Part shown: positions 13,046 through 23,349 of the stretch, piece after piece
How the letters are laid out: each line of letters begins with the position of its first letter
Position numbering within the stretch: the first letter of the stretch is position 1
Source: Ochotona curzoniae
Lineage: Eukaryota; Chordata; Mammalia; Lagomorpha; Ochotonidae
Assembly: GCF_017591425.1 (NCBI RefSeq)
Contig: NW_024466307.1
Span: 5,657,001 to 5,721,000, forward strand
DNA length: 64,000 nucleotides
Direction: 5' to 3'
Made by a program: the position numbers and the translations under genes
Notes under the pieces: model-generated
Told to the model about the DNA's origin: nothing
Database searches by the model: none
The model's input: the letters and a program-made list of their open reading frames with translations, nothing else

Positions 13046-13299
13046 ATAGTAACACCTCCAACTATTTTGGAGTGGTTTTCCAGAAACAAGATAATTGTCC
13101 TAATAAAGTTAAATATATGACAAAAAAAATAAGTGACCAGAAAAAATGGTGACAGTAAAGAAGCTTGGGTCCTCAAAAAAATCCCAAAAGTGGAGAGTAC
13201 TCACTGCAAGAAAACAGTTCATTCCAGGATGAGACCTTGTGTTTCTTTTACAGCTCATACCGTAAGCTAGTTGCTCCAAATTGGTTTCTGTACATGAAA

Positions 13300-13660
13300 T
13301 TGCAAAGACTTGCTTGCCTGGTTCAGATATTTGCTACTAGATAGGATACAACTATTACTGATTGGATAGTTTAAAAGTGTGCTCTGCTTAAACTGATTGG
13401 GTATCTGTGCTTCATGTCACAGCAGTTGATTTAATTTCTATTGTATACTGATGTAAATGTGTTTAACTGGTTCATATTATATCTCAGTAGTTTAAAATGC
13501 TTATGCTCATTGCTTAAAAAGCCATGGACACAGCTGACCGGGGCTGCTCCCCTCTTCGATTGGGGTAGTCCATGGGTTGATGCCAGCTGGTGAATAAAGA
13601 TTCCTGAGCTTCTAAGAGTTTGCTTCTGGCTCATTTTGGGGATACAATCAATCAGCTCAC
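13300..13660 (+). mobile_element. Second LTR-like segment
   Basis: Contains a TATA-like GCTTAAAAAGCCATGG near 13513. It also has GTGAATAAAGATTCCTGAGC near 13590 as a polyadenylation signal, followed by a T/G-rich stretch ending GCTCATTTTGGGGATACAATC. This resembles the R-U5 end of an endogenous-retrovirus LTR. It is unlike the segment at 12240-13045, so the two are not a matching LTR pair. No retroviral open frame lies between them. The left edge is a guess. Confidence 0.4.
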
Positions 13661-13713
13661 AACAAATACAATAAAAGTAAACCACACACCACAGCATGGA
13701 GTTAAATAATTAT

Positions 13714-14008
13714 TGGGCAAACATTGTGGCAAAGTGAGTTAAGCTGCTGCTAGGAACACCAGCATGCTGCCTCTTAGTGCTAGTTGCAATTCCTGGTGTT
13801 CCTGGTCCAGCTTCCTGCTAATGTGCCCGCTGAGAGGCAACAATTCAAGCACTTGAATTCCTGCCACAGGTATAGGATGCCTGGTGTAGTTCTTGGCTCC
13901 AGGCTTCAGCCTGGCCCAGTCTTGACTACTGCAGGAATCTGGGAAATTAAACATCATATGGAAGATCTCTCACCCTGACACTCCAGCTTTTAAATGAATA
14001 AATCTTGA
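13714..14008 (+). mobile_element. Old C-SINE
   Basis: Weak but colinear match: GGCAAACATTGTGGCAAAGTG head, CCTGGTCCAGCTTCCTGCTAATG, CTTGGCTCCAGGCTTCAGCCTGGCCC, ATATGGAAGATCTCTCACCC and a short AATGAATAAATCTTG tail. It carries the older GAATTCCTGCCAC variant of the middle part. Confidence 0.75.
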
Positions 14009-15639
14009 TGATTATTTATGTTCTATCATGACACGATAATCAAGTAAGATTGTTTGAAGAGAGCGAACATCATGAGAATGGTGCCTGGAGGCTGGCAGGT
14101 CCCTCCTGCTCTCCTGACTTAGCAGAAGGTTCTCTCAGATGCTCACTTACAAAAGCGAGCACTGATGCTTCATTCCTTGCCTTTTTTTTTTTTTTGGGCC
14201 AAAGTATTTGCATTTTAAAGGGAATCAAAGTGCTATGCAAATGAGCTAACAGCACCCTGTGGGTAAGAGATTTGGGTAGAGGAAAACAGGCTTCTCAAGG
14301 ATCACCGACTTTATTCACTTTGAAGGTCTTGGTCTCACACTTTCCCAGTAGGGAAAGTGAACACAACTGGTGGTCTTTGAAATCAGCCCAAAATAGTCAA
14401 CCACTGAGTTCACATTTTCTTAATATCTCAACACATTTTTATAAAATGTCATATGAATTTTGCAAGTTACTCCATGCTACACATGATTGTTTTAAAATAA
14501 CCCCAGTCTGGAGTAAAACTAGCACTCCAAGATGATTCAAGGAGAAACATTAAGTCCTGATTGTCGTCCCTCCATCAGAGCACACCTGCAATTGTCCTGT
14601 AACAGCTGTCTCAGTGTGTGAGGAACGGGTATGAGCTTTTCCATTCAATTGATAACAGAGGCTGAGACCACATTGCCCATAGGAAACAGCATGTACGACC
14701 ACAAACCAACAGGTAGACTATATGGAAATAACCTTAACCTATCTGGCTTCCAGTGAACTGCAGCCACATGCAGCCATTACAATAGGCCTTTGAAAAAAAA
14801 CTATCTGGCCAATTCCATCCTGTGGTGAAGCAATAACTGCATAAACAATTTCGCTGCTAACAGAAGTGAGCAATGGCAACAGGGAAAACAGAAAGTCATG
14901 GAAGATAATTCAGGCTCAAAGAAAAAGAAATCTCAACAAGGAACTGTGCAGCATATGGCCTTGATCATTGCCTGAACTGACACTCTCTCCAAGGACCAAA
15001 TTTTGAAAACAAATAATTGTTTTTCCTTTTGAGAGCAAAAGGAAAAACTTATCTAAATTAGTGTCATGTCATGGATTGAATGTTTGCTGCCACCAACCAT
15101 AGTTTTGTTTTAATTTTTTATTTTTGATGATGTTTACATTGTTGATTCGTACTATTTCCCCCCTTTGGAATTTTGTTCAGTTTAATTTTTAAAGACCTGA
15201 TTTTTATAAACCACTCAAAATATCAAAGACTGTCCTGCCCACTCCTCCCCGCCTCCGCCAAAAAAAACCAGAAAGTCAGACCCTGACTTCTACTACAAAG
15301 TTCCACTTTGTACTGAGTCTACACCATGAAGTTGCAGTTTTTACAAAGGCAGCTTAGGGAAGTTGCTGGTGTTCCCTAGGAAGTTGTCATGAGCACACCC
15401 AGGAAGGCGGAGCTAAGTACTCAGATGCATCACACTTGTGTGAGAACATATGCACACCTGAGACACTTGGATGTCAACAAATAGGCCCTGTGTTCATGCC
15501 TCCTGGCCTTCTGGCTTTTTTTTTCTCTCTCTCTCTCTTTTGGACAGAAGAATATTAACACTACGTTTCTAAGGGAAAGCAAAACCTAAAGAAGAATGTC
15601 CACAACCTGTCTGATATGATCATACCCTTTCCTTATTGT
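14009..15639. other. Single-copy sequence, no gene seen
   Basis: No exon or repeat family recognised. A perfect 13-base hairpin lies at 15019-15048, and a short T/CT-rich run lies near 15518-15540. Confidence 0.5.
15019..15048. repeat. Perfect 13-bp inverted repeat with 4-nt loop
   Basis: The arm GTTTTTCCTTTTG (15019-15031) and its exact complement CAAAAGGAAAAAC (15036-15048) flank the loop AGAG. The arms are pyrimidine- and purine-rich. This could be a small cruciform or RNA hairpin, or chance in AT-rich DNA. Confidence 0.85.
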
Positions 15640-15750
15640 CAACCTGCTCTACAACAATACTTGTCACCACTCTTGAGGTGAGCTTTAGATTCAGAGAGGT
15701 CAAGCAACTGGCCCAAAGTCAATCAGAAGCTGAACTCCATTTCAACACTT
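15640..15750 (+). repeat. Probable MIR fragment
   Basis: The stretch TCAGAGAGGTCAAGCAACTGGCCCAAAGTCA followed by CAGAAGCTGAACTCC matches the MIR core wording (CAGAGAGGTTAAGTAACTTGCCCAAGGTCAC, then the segment ending in AACCC). Ancient mammalian SINE. Confidence 0.5.
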
Positions 15751-15958
15751 GAAGTATTTCCATTCCATTTCGCAGGGCACTGGCCATCTCTCCTTAGTGA
15801 GGCCACCAAGTCTCCCCAGAGAGTGGAAGTATGTTGATGTGCATTCCAAGATTACGCAGAATTTCTTCCTGAAATTTCTCTTCAGGTCTATCCGATCTAC
15901 AGCCCAATCACAAGGTTCATGAAGTCCTCTAAAGCAGTTGAGCACACAGAGGATTTAA

Positions 15959-16345
15959 AAAAATCTTTTTTTAAGTTTATTTGCTTGAAAAGCAGAGTGA
16001 GAGCAAGAGAGAGCAAGAAAGATAAAGCATTCTAGAGAGAGAAAAATCCTCCATCAGCTGGTTCACTCCCCAAAAGGCCACACTGGCTGGAGCTGAGCTA
16101 ATCAGGCCAGGAGCCAGGAGCTTCTTCAGGGTTTCCCGTGTGGGGACAGGGACTGAAGGACTTGAGTCATCTTCTACTGATCTTGAATTCCTGGCACAGG
16201 TATAGGATACTTAGTATAGGATTCTTGGTGTGCTATGGCTGCCATTTGGAGTTCGTTAGCAGTGAGCTGGATCAAAAGTAGAGCAGCCAGCATTCCAAAT
16301 GGCAGCCATAGGAGATGCCAGTGCCACAGGCTTTGCCACACATCC
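15959..16345 (-). mobile_element. Old C-SINE with an inverted internal segment
   Basis: The outer parts read as a minus-strand C-SINE: a T-rich tail side at 15959, CCTCCATCAGCTGGTTCACTCCCC, then GAGCTGGATCAAAAGTAGAGCAGCC and a head near 16345. The middle (about 16183-16255: CTTGAATTCCTGGCACAGG to GCTGCCATTTGGAG) reads in the plus orientation. The element is therefore either two SINE pieces or one with an internal inversion. The perfect inverted repeat at 16233-16311 lies across the boundary. Confidence 0.65.
16233..16311. repeat. Perfect 18-bp inverted repeat inside a SINE
   Basis: Arm CTATGGCTGCCATTTGGA at 16233-16250 and its exact complement TCCAAATGGCAGCCATAG at 16294-16311, with a 43-base spacer. 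Confidence 0.9.
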
Positions 16346-16475
16346 ACATCTAGAGGATTTGTTAAAAAGTAAACAGTCCCCAGGACCCAAGTTCAGACCC
16401 ACTGTTAACGCTGTCTAGTGGTGGACACAGGTGTGTGCAATATTAGTGTTTGTGATTCTGATACATGTATGTGAT
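16346..16475 (+). repeat. Probable MER5-type DNA transposon fragment
   Basis: GGATTTGTTAAAAAGTAAAC, then CCCCAGGACCCAAGTTCAGACCCACTG, and later GTGATTCTGATACATG follow the order of a MER5A-like non-autonomous hAT element. Diverged and partial. Confidence 0.45.
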
Positions 16476-16949
16476 GGTGTTGAAATCTCTGCTCCAACCA
16501 GCAATGATACTTTGAATCCAAATGGTTAATTCCAGTGGACATCAAGCAAGAACCTGAAATAGCTCCAGAGCCAGACTCCCAATTCTTCAAACAGCTGGGC
16601 CCTGGCTAGAGATTGTTTCCAATCTGAAGTCACATGAGGAAGGGGATCAAAACTCATACAGCATTACCTTTCCTTCAGGATAAAGATGCCTCAAAATTTC
16701 CTGATCACAGAATTTAAACAGCAAGACATATGGAACTTCACATGATCGTCATGGGAACCTACCACTGAGAATGTAAAAATCAGAAACAATACTGAACAGA
16801 TTAATAGATACCAAAATAAAAGGCAATTACATCATCCTGAAAACAAATATCAAAACAAGCATAATATCCTTGATTTTCCAAATGAGTGAAATCAAGACCA
16901 TTAGGGAAATTTTACTAGGTATATTGAAAGGGGGAATATAAAGAGTTTA
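16476..16949. other. Single-copy sequence, no gene seen
   Basis: AT-rich; nothing assignable apart from the possible end of the preceding MER5-like piece. Confidence 0.5.
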
Positions 16950-17235
16950 AACACAAGGGCCAGCATCTGTCCTAGCAATTAACATATCAATAAAGATATC
17001 ACATCCCACCTTAAAGAACCTGGATTTGATGCCCAGCTCCAGCTCATGCTTCTGGTTTCCAACTGACAGGGTCCCGGAAGGCAACAGTAATGGATAAAGT
17101 AATTGGGTTCCAGCTTCTTGGTTGCGAGCTGGCCTGGCCTCGGCTATTGTAAAAGTGAACCAGCTGTTGCTAACTCCATCTCTTTTCCTCTCTCCCTATA
17201 CTCCATTTGAGCAATTTTCTTCATTAAAAGTGTGT
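16950..17235 (+). mobile_element. Old C-SINE, left member of an inverted pair
   Basis: GGGCCAGCATCTGTCCTAGC head, CCTGGATTTGATGCCCAGCTCC, GGTTCCAGCTTCTTGGTTGCG, GCCTGGCCTCGGCTATTG and a degenerate CT-rich 3' part are in family order. It directly abuts an oppositely oriented copy. Confidence 0.65.
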
Positions 17236-17545
17236 ATTTTTTCTTTTTATCAACTTGAAAGAAGGAGAGAAAGTGAGAGAATAAGTGTGAAAGAAAATTT
17301 TGCTGCTAGTTCAATCCCCCAATGTTTATAATAGCCAAAACTGGGCCAGGCCAAAATCAGGAGCCCAAAACTCCACCAGGAACTCCCCTATAGGCAAAAG
17401 GGCCCAAACACGTGACCTGTCATCTACCTCCTCCCAGATTGCATTAGCAGGAAGACAGATCAGAAGGAGAATAGCCAGGACCCAAACCAGGCATTCCAAC
17501 GCAGGAGGCAGTTACTACCCACTGCACCACAATATCCATCCCTCA
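17236..17545 (-). mobile_element. Old C-SINE, right member of an inverted pair
   Basis: Minus-strand order: tail side at 17236, GAAAGAAGGAGAGAAAGTGAG, CTGGGCCAGGCCAAAATCAGGAG, ATAGCCAGGACCCAAACCAGGC and a head ending CTGCACCACAATATCC. Two old copies lie tail to tail here. Confidence 0.7.
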
Positions 17546-17607
17546 AGTGAAAATCATGTTAAAGATATTCTGAGCATTATACAGCTTGTAAAATGTTATA
17601 TAGAAAT

Positions 17608-17800
17608 ACCAGCACCAGGCCCAGTGCAATGGCTTAGCAGCTAAATCTTTGTCTTGCACATGCTGGGATCCCATATGGGCACCAGTTCATGTCCCAGCTG
17701 CTCCACTTTTCTCCCAGATCCCTGTTTATGGCCTGGGGAAGCAGTAGAGGATGACCCAAAGCCTTGGGATGCTGGGAGACCCAGAGGAACCCTCTTTCAC
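17608..17800 (+). mobile_element. C-SINE, 3'-truncated
   Basis: CAGGCCCAGTGCAATGGCTTAGC head with TGGGATCCCATATGGGCACC (A/B-box region retained) and GGCCTGGGGAAGCAGTAGAGG. It stops after GGGAGACCCAGAGGAACC, shortly before LINE-1 sequence begins at about 17830. The 3' third is missing. Confidence 0.85.
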
Positions 17801-17829
17801 TGGATCAATTAATTGACCATGACTTTGAT

Positions 17830-18290
17830 AATAAAAGGAAATATATTTTTCATGATACAGTTTGTATGTATAGGATTCCTCCCTCCCCCTCCCTACTTTT
17901 TCTCCCTGTTTTCCCCTCCTATAACTTTTCCTCATATTGTCACAGTCGTATAGTTCTTAATAACAGTTACAAATTTAACATTCTGCTATATAAGTATGTC
18001 ATGGCATTGTAGGTATTAGGCAAAGGTAAGAAATTCAATACCATACCGTCAAGGTAAATTTAACAGATTTATTGAGAGTCGTCCTTTTATTCAGTAGAGA
18101 TGTTGAGTGCAGTGTATCTCCACTTTCTGGTATGCTATTCTCCATTATATATATATATACATACTGCATAATATATGTTTACCTAGATATCATTTTGCTT
18201 TTTTCATGAAGGTTACCATATCAGAGAGAGCATACGATAGTTGTCCTTCGGGGACTGCTTATGTCATGGAGCACAATACTCACTATTAAC
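17830..18290 (-). mobile_element. LINE-1 3' UTR fragment (lagomorph type)
   Basis: On the minus strand this ends in a purine-rich stretch (GGGAGGGGGAGGGAGGAATCC) and then ACTGTATCATGAAAAATATA. The segment ACCTACAATGCCATGACATA, then TATATAGCAGAATG, recurs in the plus-strand copy near 50682-50715. The terminal CTGTATCATGAAAAATAT part recurs at about 53600-53640. Purine-rich 3' UTRs are typical of LINE-1. No ORF2 sequence remains, so the copy is severely 5'-truncated. Confidence 0.65.
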
Positions 18291-18964
18291 TCACACTCCC
18301 TGCTTTGCTTTCGCCTGACATTTGAGAGGGAATTCCTTCCTCCTGGCACATGCAGAGCAGCTACAACTGTCTACCTGTGGTCTCTCTGAGCAGATACTTT
18401 GCTTTTCTTGATGTTCCCTCAAAATGAAGATATTCTGCTGCCAAGCTCTCCAGATTTTGATATCACCACTTCTTTACCCCAAGATGTACAGAATATTGGT
18501 ATGAAGTGTGGGGTTTCTTAGAGGTACCACAGTTGAGATGTGGATCGAAAGATGGCTCCTGTACCCCAACACCTGGGAAGAGGTAGGACGAGGATGATAA
18601 GCATGACCTCCCCTTTGGTTGTGAGATGGGTAACACAAGCTCGCTACCGTATGATGATTATCTGAGATGTCTCACACTCACCGAAGGAAAAGAAAGCTAT
18701 CCCATGGAAATCAAGTGCAAGACATGCAAATCATTTCTGTGCTATGTGTAAGATTTACACATTGTCTCTCTGGTTATGACTTGAAGCCACACCCACACAA
18801 AGTCCATTGGTAAGCTTACTGCCAACCCTAAACATGCCTGAGTCACCTCTACACAAGCTCATCTCCTGTGAAAAGTGTAAGTGAGTAATAATCAGCTCGC
18901 CCAAGTAGGCAGCAATACAAGCATGTGACAGGGCACCTGCATGCACTTGCATTGGCTTTTTTCT
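18291..18964. other. Single-copy sequence, no gene seen
   Basis: No repeat family, exon or RNA gene recognised. Confidence 0.5.
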
Positions 18965-19268
18965 ATAGATTTTTTTAAAAATTGGGAATCTGATTGACAG
19001 AGAGAAGAAGAGACAGAAAGAAAGATCTTCCATCTGATGGCTCACTCCCCAAGTGACCGCACAGCAGGAACTGAGTCTATCTGAAGCCAGGATCCAAGAA
19101 CCTTTTCCAGGCCTCCCACACAAGTGCAGGGTCCCAAGGCTTTGGACCATCCTCTGCTGCTTTGCAGAGCACAAGCAGGGAGCTGGAAGAGGAGTAGCTG
19201 GGACACAAACTTGCATCTGTATGGGATTCTAGTGCTTGGAGGGGAGAATTGACCTATCATGCCAGGCC
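18965..19268 (-). mobile_element. C-SINE, full length
   Basis: Minus-strand copy with GAAAGATCTTCCATCTGATGG, CCCAAGGCTTTGGACCATCC, GGGAGCTGGAAGAGGAGTAGC and a head ending ATCATGCCAGGCCC. An imperfect target duplication CTTGCAT lies just outside both ends (near 18947 and 19272). Confidence 0.88.
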
Positions 19269-19299
19269 CTCGCTTGCATCTTCCATGTGAAATATCTTC

Positions 19300-20860
19300 A
19301 GTTGAACAGGGGTAGACAGGGTTGGGCTAAGCTATATCATCCACTGGCAAATGATGAAGTGAGATGGGCCATACCAGACTGGGCCAGAGCACCCATCAGC
19401 ACATGCGAAACCCAGGGAGAGGAGTGTGACCCCAGTAGGGGAGTTGTGGAGACTCCCCTGATGAGCCACTGCTCCTGCTGGTGAGCATGAAAACTGGTTT
19501 GGTGGCAGACCAGGTTGGGCAGGACTACAACTCCTTTTGGCCCTCATGTGAACAGGATTAGGGCGAGAGCCAGGTTGGGCTAACTGATTGTATTCACTGA
19601 TTTGGGCATGAGCCAGAGTAAGAGCAGGCAGGTTGGTCTTTGCCACAGTACCAGCTGCCAAGTGCTAGAACTGGGGGCAAGGCCTGTCTAGCTATCCTGC
19701 AGAACCACCTGGAGAGCACAAGATCTGGGGCAGGGAGTAGGTTCAGTGGGGTGGCTGTGGGTACCACTCTAATGGGCTGCAACTCCCATTGGTGAGCAAG
19801 AGAACTAGGGCTGGGTGTCGGCCTGACTAGAGAAGCAGTAGTACCCCTAGGTATGAGTGTGGACTAGATAGTGGGGTTGGTAGGGTGGAAATTAGGCTTC
19901 AACGCCTATTGACATATGTGAGAGCTAAATGGATGTGGGACAGACTGGACCAGTCTGCTGCATATACTGGCAAGCATAGGAACCAGGGATAGGGGCAGGC
20001 CTGATGGGAGTTATTTGGGGTCACTCTGACTAGGCTGCAGTTCCTGCTGGTGTACATGAGGGTTGAGTGTGAGGTGGGCAGGGTTGGGCTGGGCCACAGC
20101 ATCCACTTTTTTACATAAGAGATGGTGCTGGAGACAGAACTGACCCAGTAATCACAATTATCAGTGTGTGCATAAGCTGATGTGGGTGACTGAGCCAGAC
20201 CCAATATTGACAAACACATTTGAGTCAGATCTGGGATCACCTCAGATGCTATTTCTGAACTGCTAGACTCAGCACTCCAACCATGTGGAGAATCCCAAGA
20301 TCTGAGGTCTGATCATGGAGTGCGTGTTCCACTGGGTTTCATCAGTGGTTTACACAGAGCAGTGGATGACATGCCAAGATGTATATGGAGGATATGGCAG
20401 TACATTGGAGGCTGCAGAGGACATCTGGTACCATAGCAGAGGAAGGAGAGCCAAACAAATTGGTCAACTACCTCAGCCAATTATTGACAGCAAGTATCTG
20501 GGCAAATGGAGATTCAAAGACTACATCAGCCAATGGATCTTGAAAGGATTTCCTCATCCTCAGATGGATGAAATCAACAGCATCTCAGAACTATCAAAAC
20601 CACTAGAGCAGAACCCTCAGAATTTGCTCCACAACAAGGACCCCAGGATGAAATCAGCTACTGGTTATGCTGGGCACGGTCTCTTCCATTCTAACCTCCC
20701 CTCCCCCAGGTACAGGAAAAAGAAAATGTGTAAATAATGGTCTTGCCCACTTTACCCTGATCCTCAACCCTTCCTGTCGTGATCAACTATATAAATATCT
20801 TCACTTGTGGTTTCTCTTGGTGAGATCACAGGATGAGACATTTGACTGCTTCCTCTCAAG
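19300..20860 (+). mobile_element. Copy 2 of the unnamed monomer-bearing element
   Basis: The first ~900 bases (19300-20240) are degenerate GC-rich monomers of roughly 65-85 bases. They repeatedly read like CAGGTTGGGCTGGGCCACAG, then CATCCACTGG, then TGTGAGAACC. Next comes a unique module (about 20250-20860) shared with copies 1 and 3. It holds TCTGATCATGGAGTGCGTGTTCC, the reading-frame segment YHSRGRRAKQIGQLPQP, and the downstream CTGATCCTCAACC to GATCAACTATATAAATA. No poly(A) tail or target duplication is clear, so the right edge is approximate. Composition differs sharply from the AT-rich surroundings. Confidence 0.6.
20315..20737 (+). pseudogene. Retroelement open reading frame (140 codons), copy 2
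   Basis: Open frame in the module following the monomers. It aligns in frame with the 181-codon frame at 3029-3574 through QIGQLPQP, LGKWR, SQW, SIS-LSKPL and QNP, and shows no known domain. The two frames diverge beyond QNP. The N-terminal 37 residues differ mainly through indels in a GATATGGCAG-like repeat. Function unknown; probably a decayed element-encoded or fortuitous frame. Confidence 0.3.
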
Positions 20861-20869
20861 TTGCCATCA

Positions 20870-22729
20870 ACTGTACTGTAATGAACTGGATTAGGACAGA
20901 ATCTTCAGGGACACACGCTTCATGTAATGAAAGAGAAGCTAAGTATAAAGGGAAAGGATTTGCCAAACTCAAAGGAACGGCTCATATTTATCTCAGGTAA
21001 CTGGTAACTTTGAGTAGGAGAGGAACAATAAACTACTGAGAAAATAACATTATTTCTTGAACTCATTGTGTCTCCATACTGAATCACAGTTGCTTATTTT
21101 CTTTTTGCAAATAGTTGTTTCTAAAACAAATTGAAATAAATAACAACACCAATGAAAGCATTATCATTCCAATAAAGATTTGATGACCCAGAGAAATGTA
21201 CTTGTCCTATAATAAAATGATAGCAGTTAACTTTTGCATTACTGTTGCATTACAATATCACTTAATTGATATTCGAATACATACAAACTCATGCTACCTT
21301 CCCATAAACTGAAGTAGAAAACGTTGAAATGGAGAAGAGCTACCAGAATGCATAAATAAAATTTGAAAAGTTTTGTCATGTTCTATTAGGGGTTTTCATG
21401 TTAGCATCCTATTAGATTAGTATTTGTTTTCACTAATATGATATGAAAATTGCAGAAATGATTGCATGGTCATATCTAGTTAGGAGGCTCAATTTCTAAA
21501 ATTATATGATTCTAATATAAAATGAAAGAAAATTGTTAATATCATCAAAAGTTTATAATGTGATGTGAAGGTCCATCTGGAAAGAAAAAGACCTAAGTTA
21601 TTTTGGTGTGATTTCTTGGAAATATTTTTGTTATGGAAACAAGGTGATGAGAAGGCAGAAGAAACACAGCTCGGAGGGATCCTTGTTGGACTGGATGTGT
21701 GAGTGGAAAATATTTGTACCATGTTGGTAATATACTGCATGACATTTTTATACATTCTAAACAGTTATGAATATTGGTTTAAAAAGCTGAGCTTTTAAAA
21801 TGCAAGATAGCCATAGTCATTTAGATTTTTTTTGTAAGAGTTACCGTTACAAGTACTTCTCTTCATAAATTGCTTTTGTGCTATAGTCAATGTTAATGCG
21901 AAGTCTCCAAATAGCTTGAAAGCCTAAGTTGATTTGGCTTTTCATGTGTGGCTAAACAACACAGCCTGATGTATATTTTGTGGTGATAAATGTAGGGTGC
22001 TGCTTAAGTTACAGGAACAGCTCTTTAGTGTTTGGAAAAGCTATTTAAATGGATTCCTGTCTTTAAATGTGATAATATATCATTCAGTGCTACCCTTTGT
22101 TAAATGATTTTGAAGTAAACCAAAAACTCACTTTTATTCTGGGGACAAGGATATTACTTTGGGGGTATCAGAAGTCCTGTGACTGATAGATCTTTGAAGA
22201 TATTCTTCTCTAGCAAAACATTTGCTTTATCTTGCAGAAATGTAGCTAAGAATCAAGTTGAGAGCTAAAAGTAATCAAGGAAGAACAAAATAATTACAAG
22301 GGATGCTATTTACTCTTCAGAGTACTGATCTCAAACTTCTTTAAAAGTCCCTAAACTCTGTTTGAACAAAGACTGTCATACTTTAATATTTATCTTCATG
22401 TAACATTTTTATATACTGAAGAGACTTTTTCCTCAACAATAACATTATCAGTGATTTATAAAATGGTTATTATTCAATTTTATAAATGGAGGGCTTGGCT
22501 TAGGAAATCTAGTGTTGACATATGTGACTGTTACAGGAAAATAAATTTGTCTCAGTCAGCTCTCAATGTTGACTGAAAATGGAAATCATTTAAAATTAGC
22601 TGCCACATGCAAAGATGGTTTCAGCAGAAGTGAAAATATGTTCTAGAAAAAAGACAAAGGGATGAATGTGACTTTGGGGTCCAGATGATTCCATTTCTTT
22701 CTTATCCAGTCTCCCTAATTCAAGGACTC
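20870..22729. other. Single-copy AT-rich sequence, no repeats or gene seen
   Basis: Start of a 7-kb stretch without recognisable SINE, LINE or LTR. No exon-like frame. Confidence 0.5.
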
Positions 22730-23020
22730 AGTGCCACCTTCTAATTCTTTCCAGAGATTGGAGACAAGAACAACTCTAATGTAAACTTCCACTGGGCCAT
22801 TTGGAGCTCTGTGCAAAATCAATAAAACAAATTAGCTGAGGTAATAGCTGAGCTAATCAAGAGAATGTTCAAAATGATAAGACTTGAATTAAAGATTTTG
22901 TAAGCACCAAGGGACTTAACTAATTATCAAATGCTGCCCCATTGGGGACATAGAGGTCTAGTTATCAAGTCTTGTCTATAGCAACAGCAACAATAAAAAA
23001 AAAATCAGGTAGAAAATGTT
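22730..23020. promoter_or_regulatory. Candidate conserved non-coding block
   Basis: Unique and repeat-free, with clustered TAAT-type and forkhead-like words: ATCAATAAAACAAATTAGC, CTTAACTAATTATCAAATG. This is inference from texture only; cross-species conservation cannot be seen here. Confidence 0.3.
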
Positions 23021-23349
23021 TCTGAGTTTGGTAGCAGAGTTGTAATGTCAACACCACTCTGTACTTCATTTCCAAAATGCATTATGCAGTCAAAGCTCAT
23101 ATTTAACTAGAAACAGGGAAATGAGTGGTTCCCATTTAAAAAAAAAAAGGCAATCACAAGAATTGGAGCCACACTTCATATCTTCCTAAAGAATGAAGCT
23201 CCTATTTCCATATTGCAATGTTTTGGTTTCTTTTTTTATTATTATTCTTTTCTTCGTTTTAATGCTGAGAACTCCATTCTTACCTAGGCCTTAAATAGAA
23301 ATAGTAACATAATCCAACCTAAAGTTAAGCCTTATCCAAGACAACTTCT

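Noticed and set aside
12679..13152. 157-codon plus frame
   Set aside because: It is an antisense read through the young SINE at 12684-12992 and continues by chance into the LTR.
18755..19216. 153-codon minus frame
   Set aside because: Mostly a sense read of the C-SINE at 18965-19268; SINEs do not code for protein.
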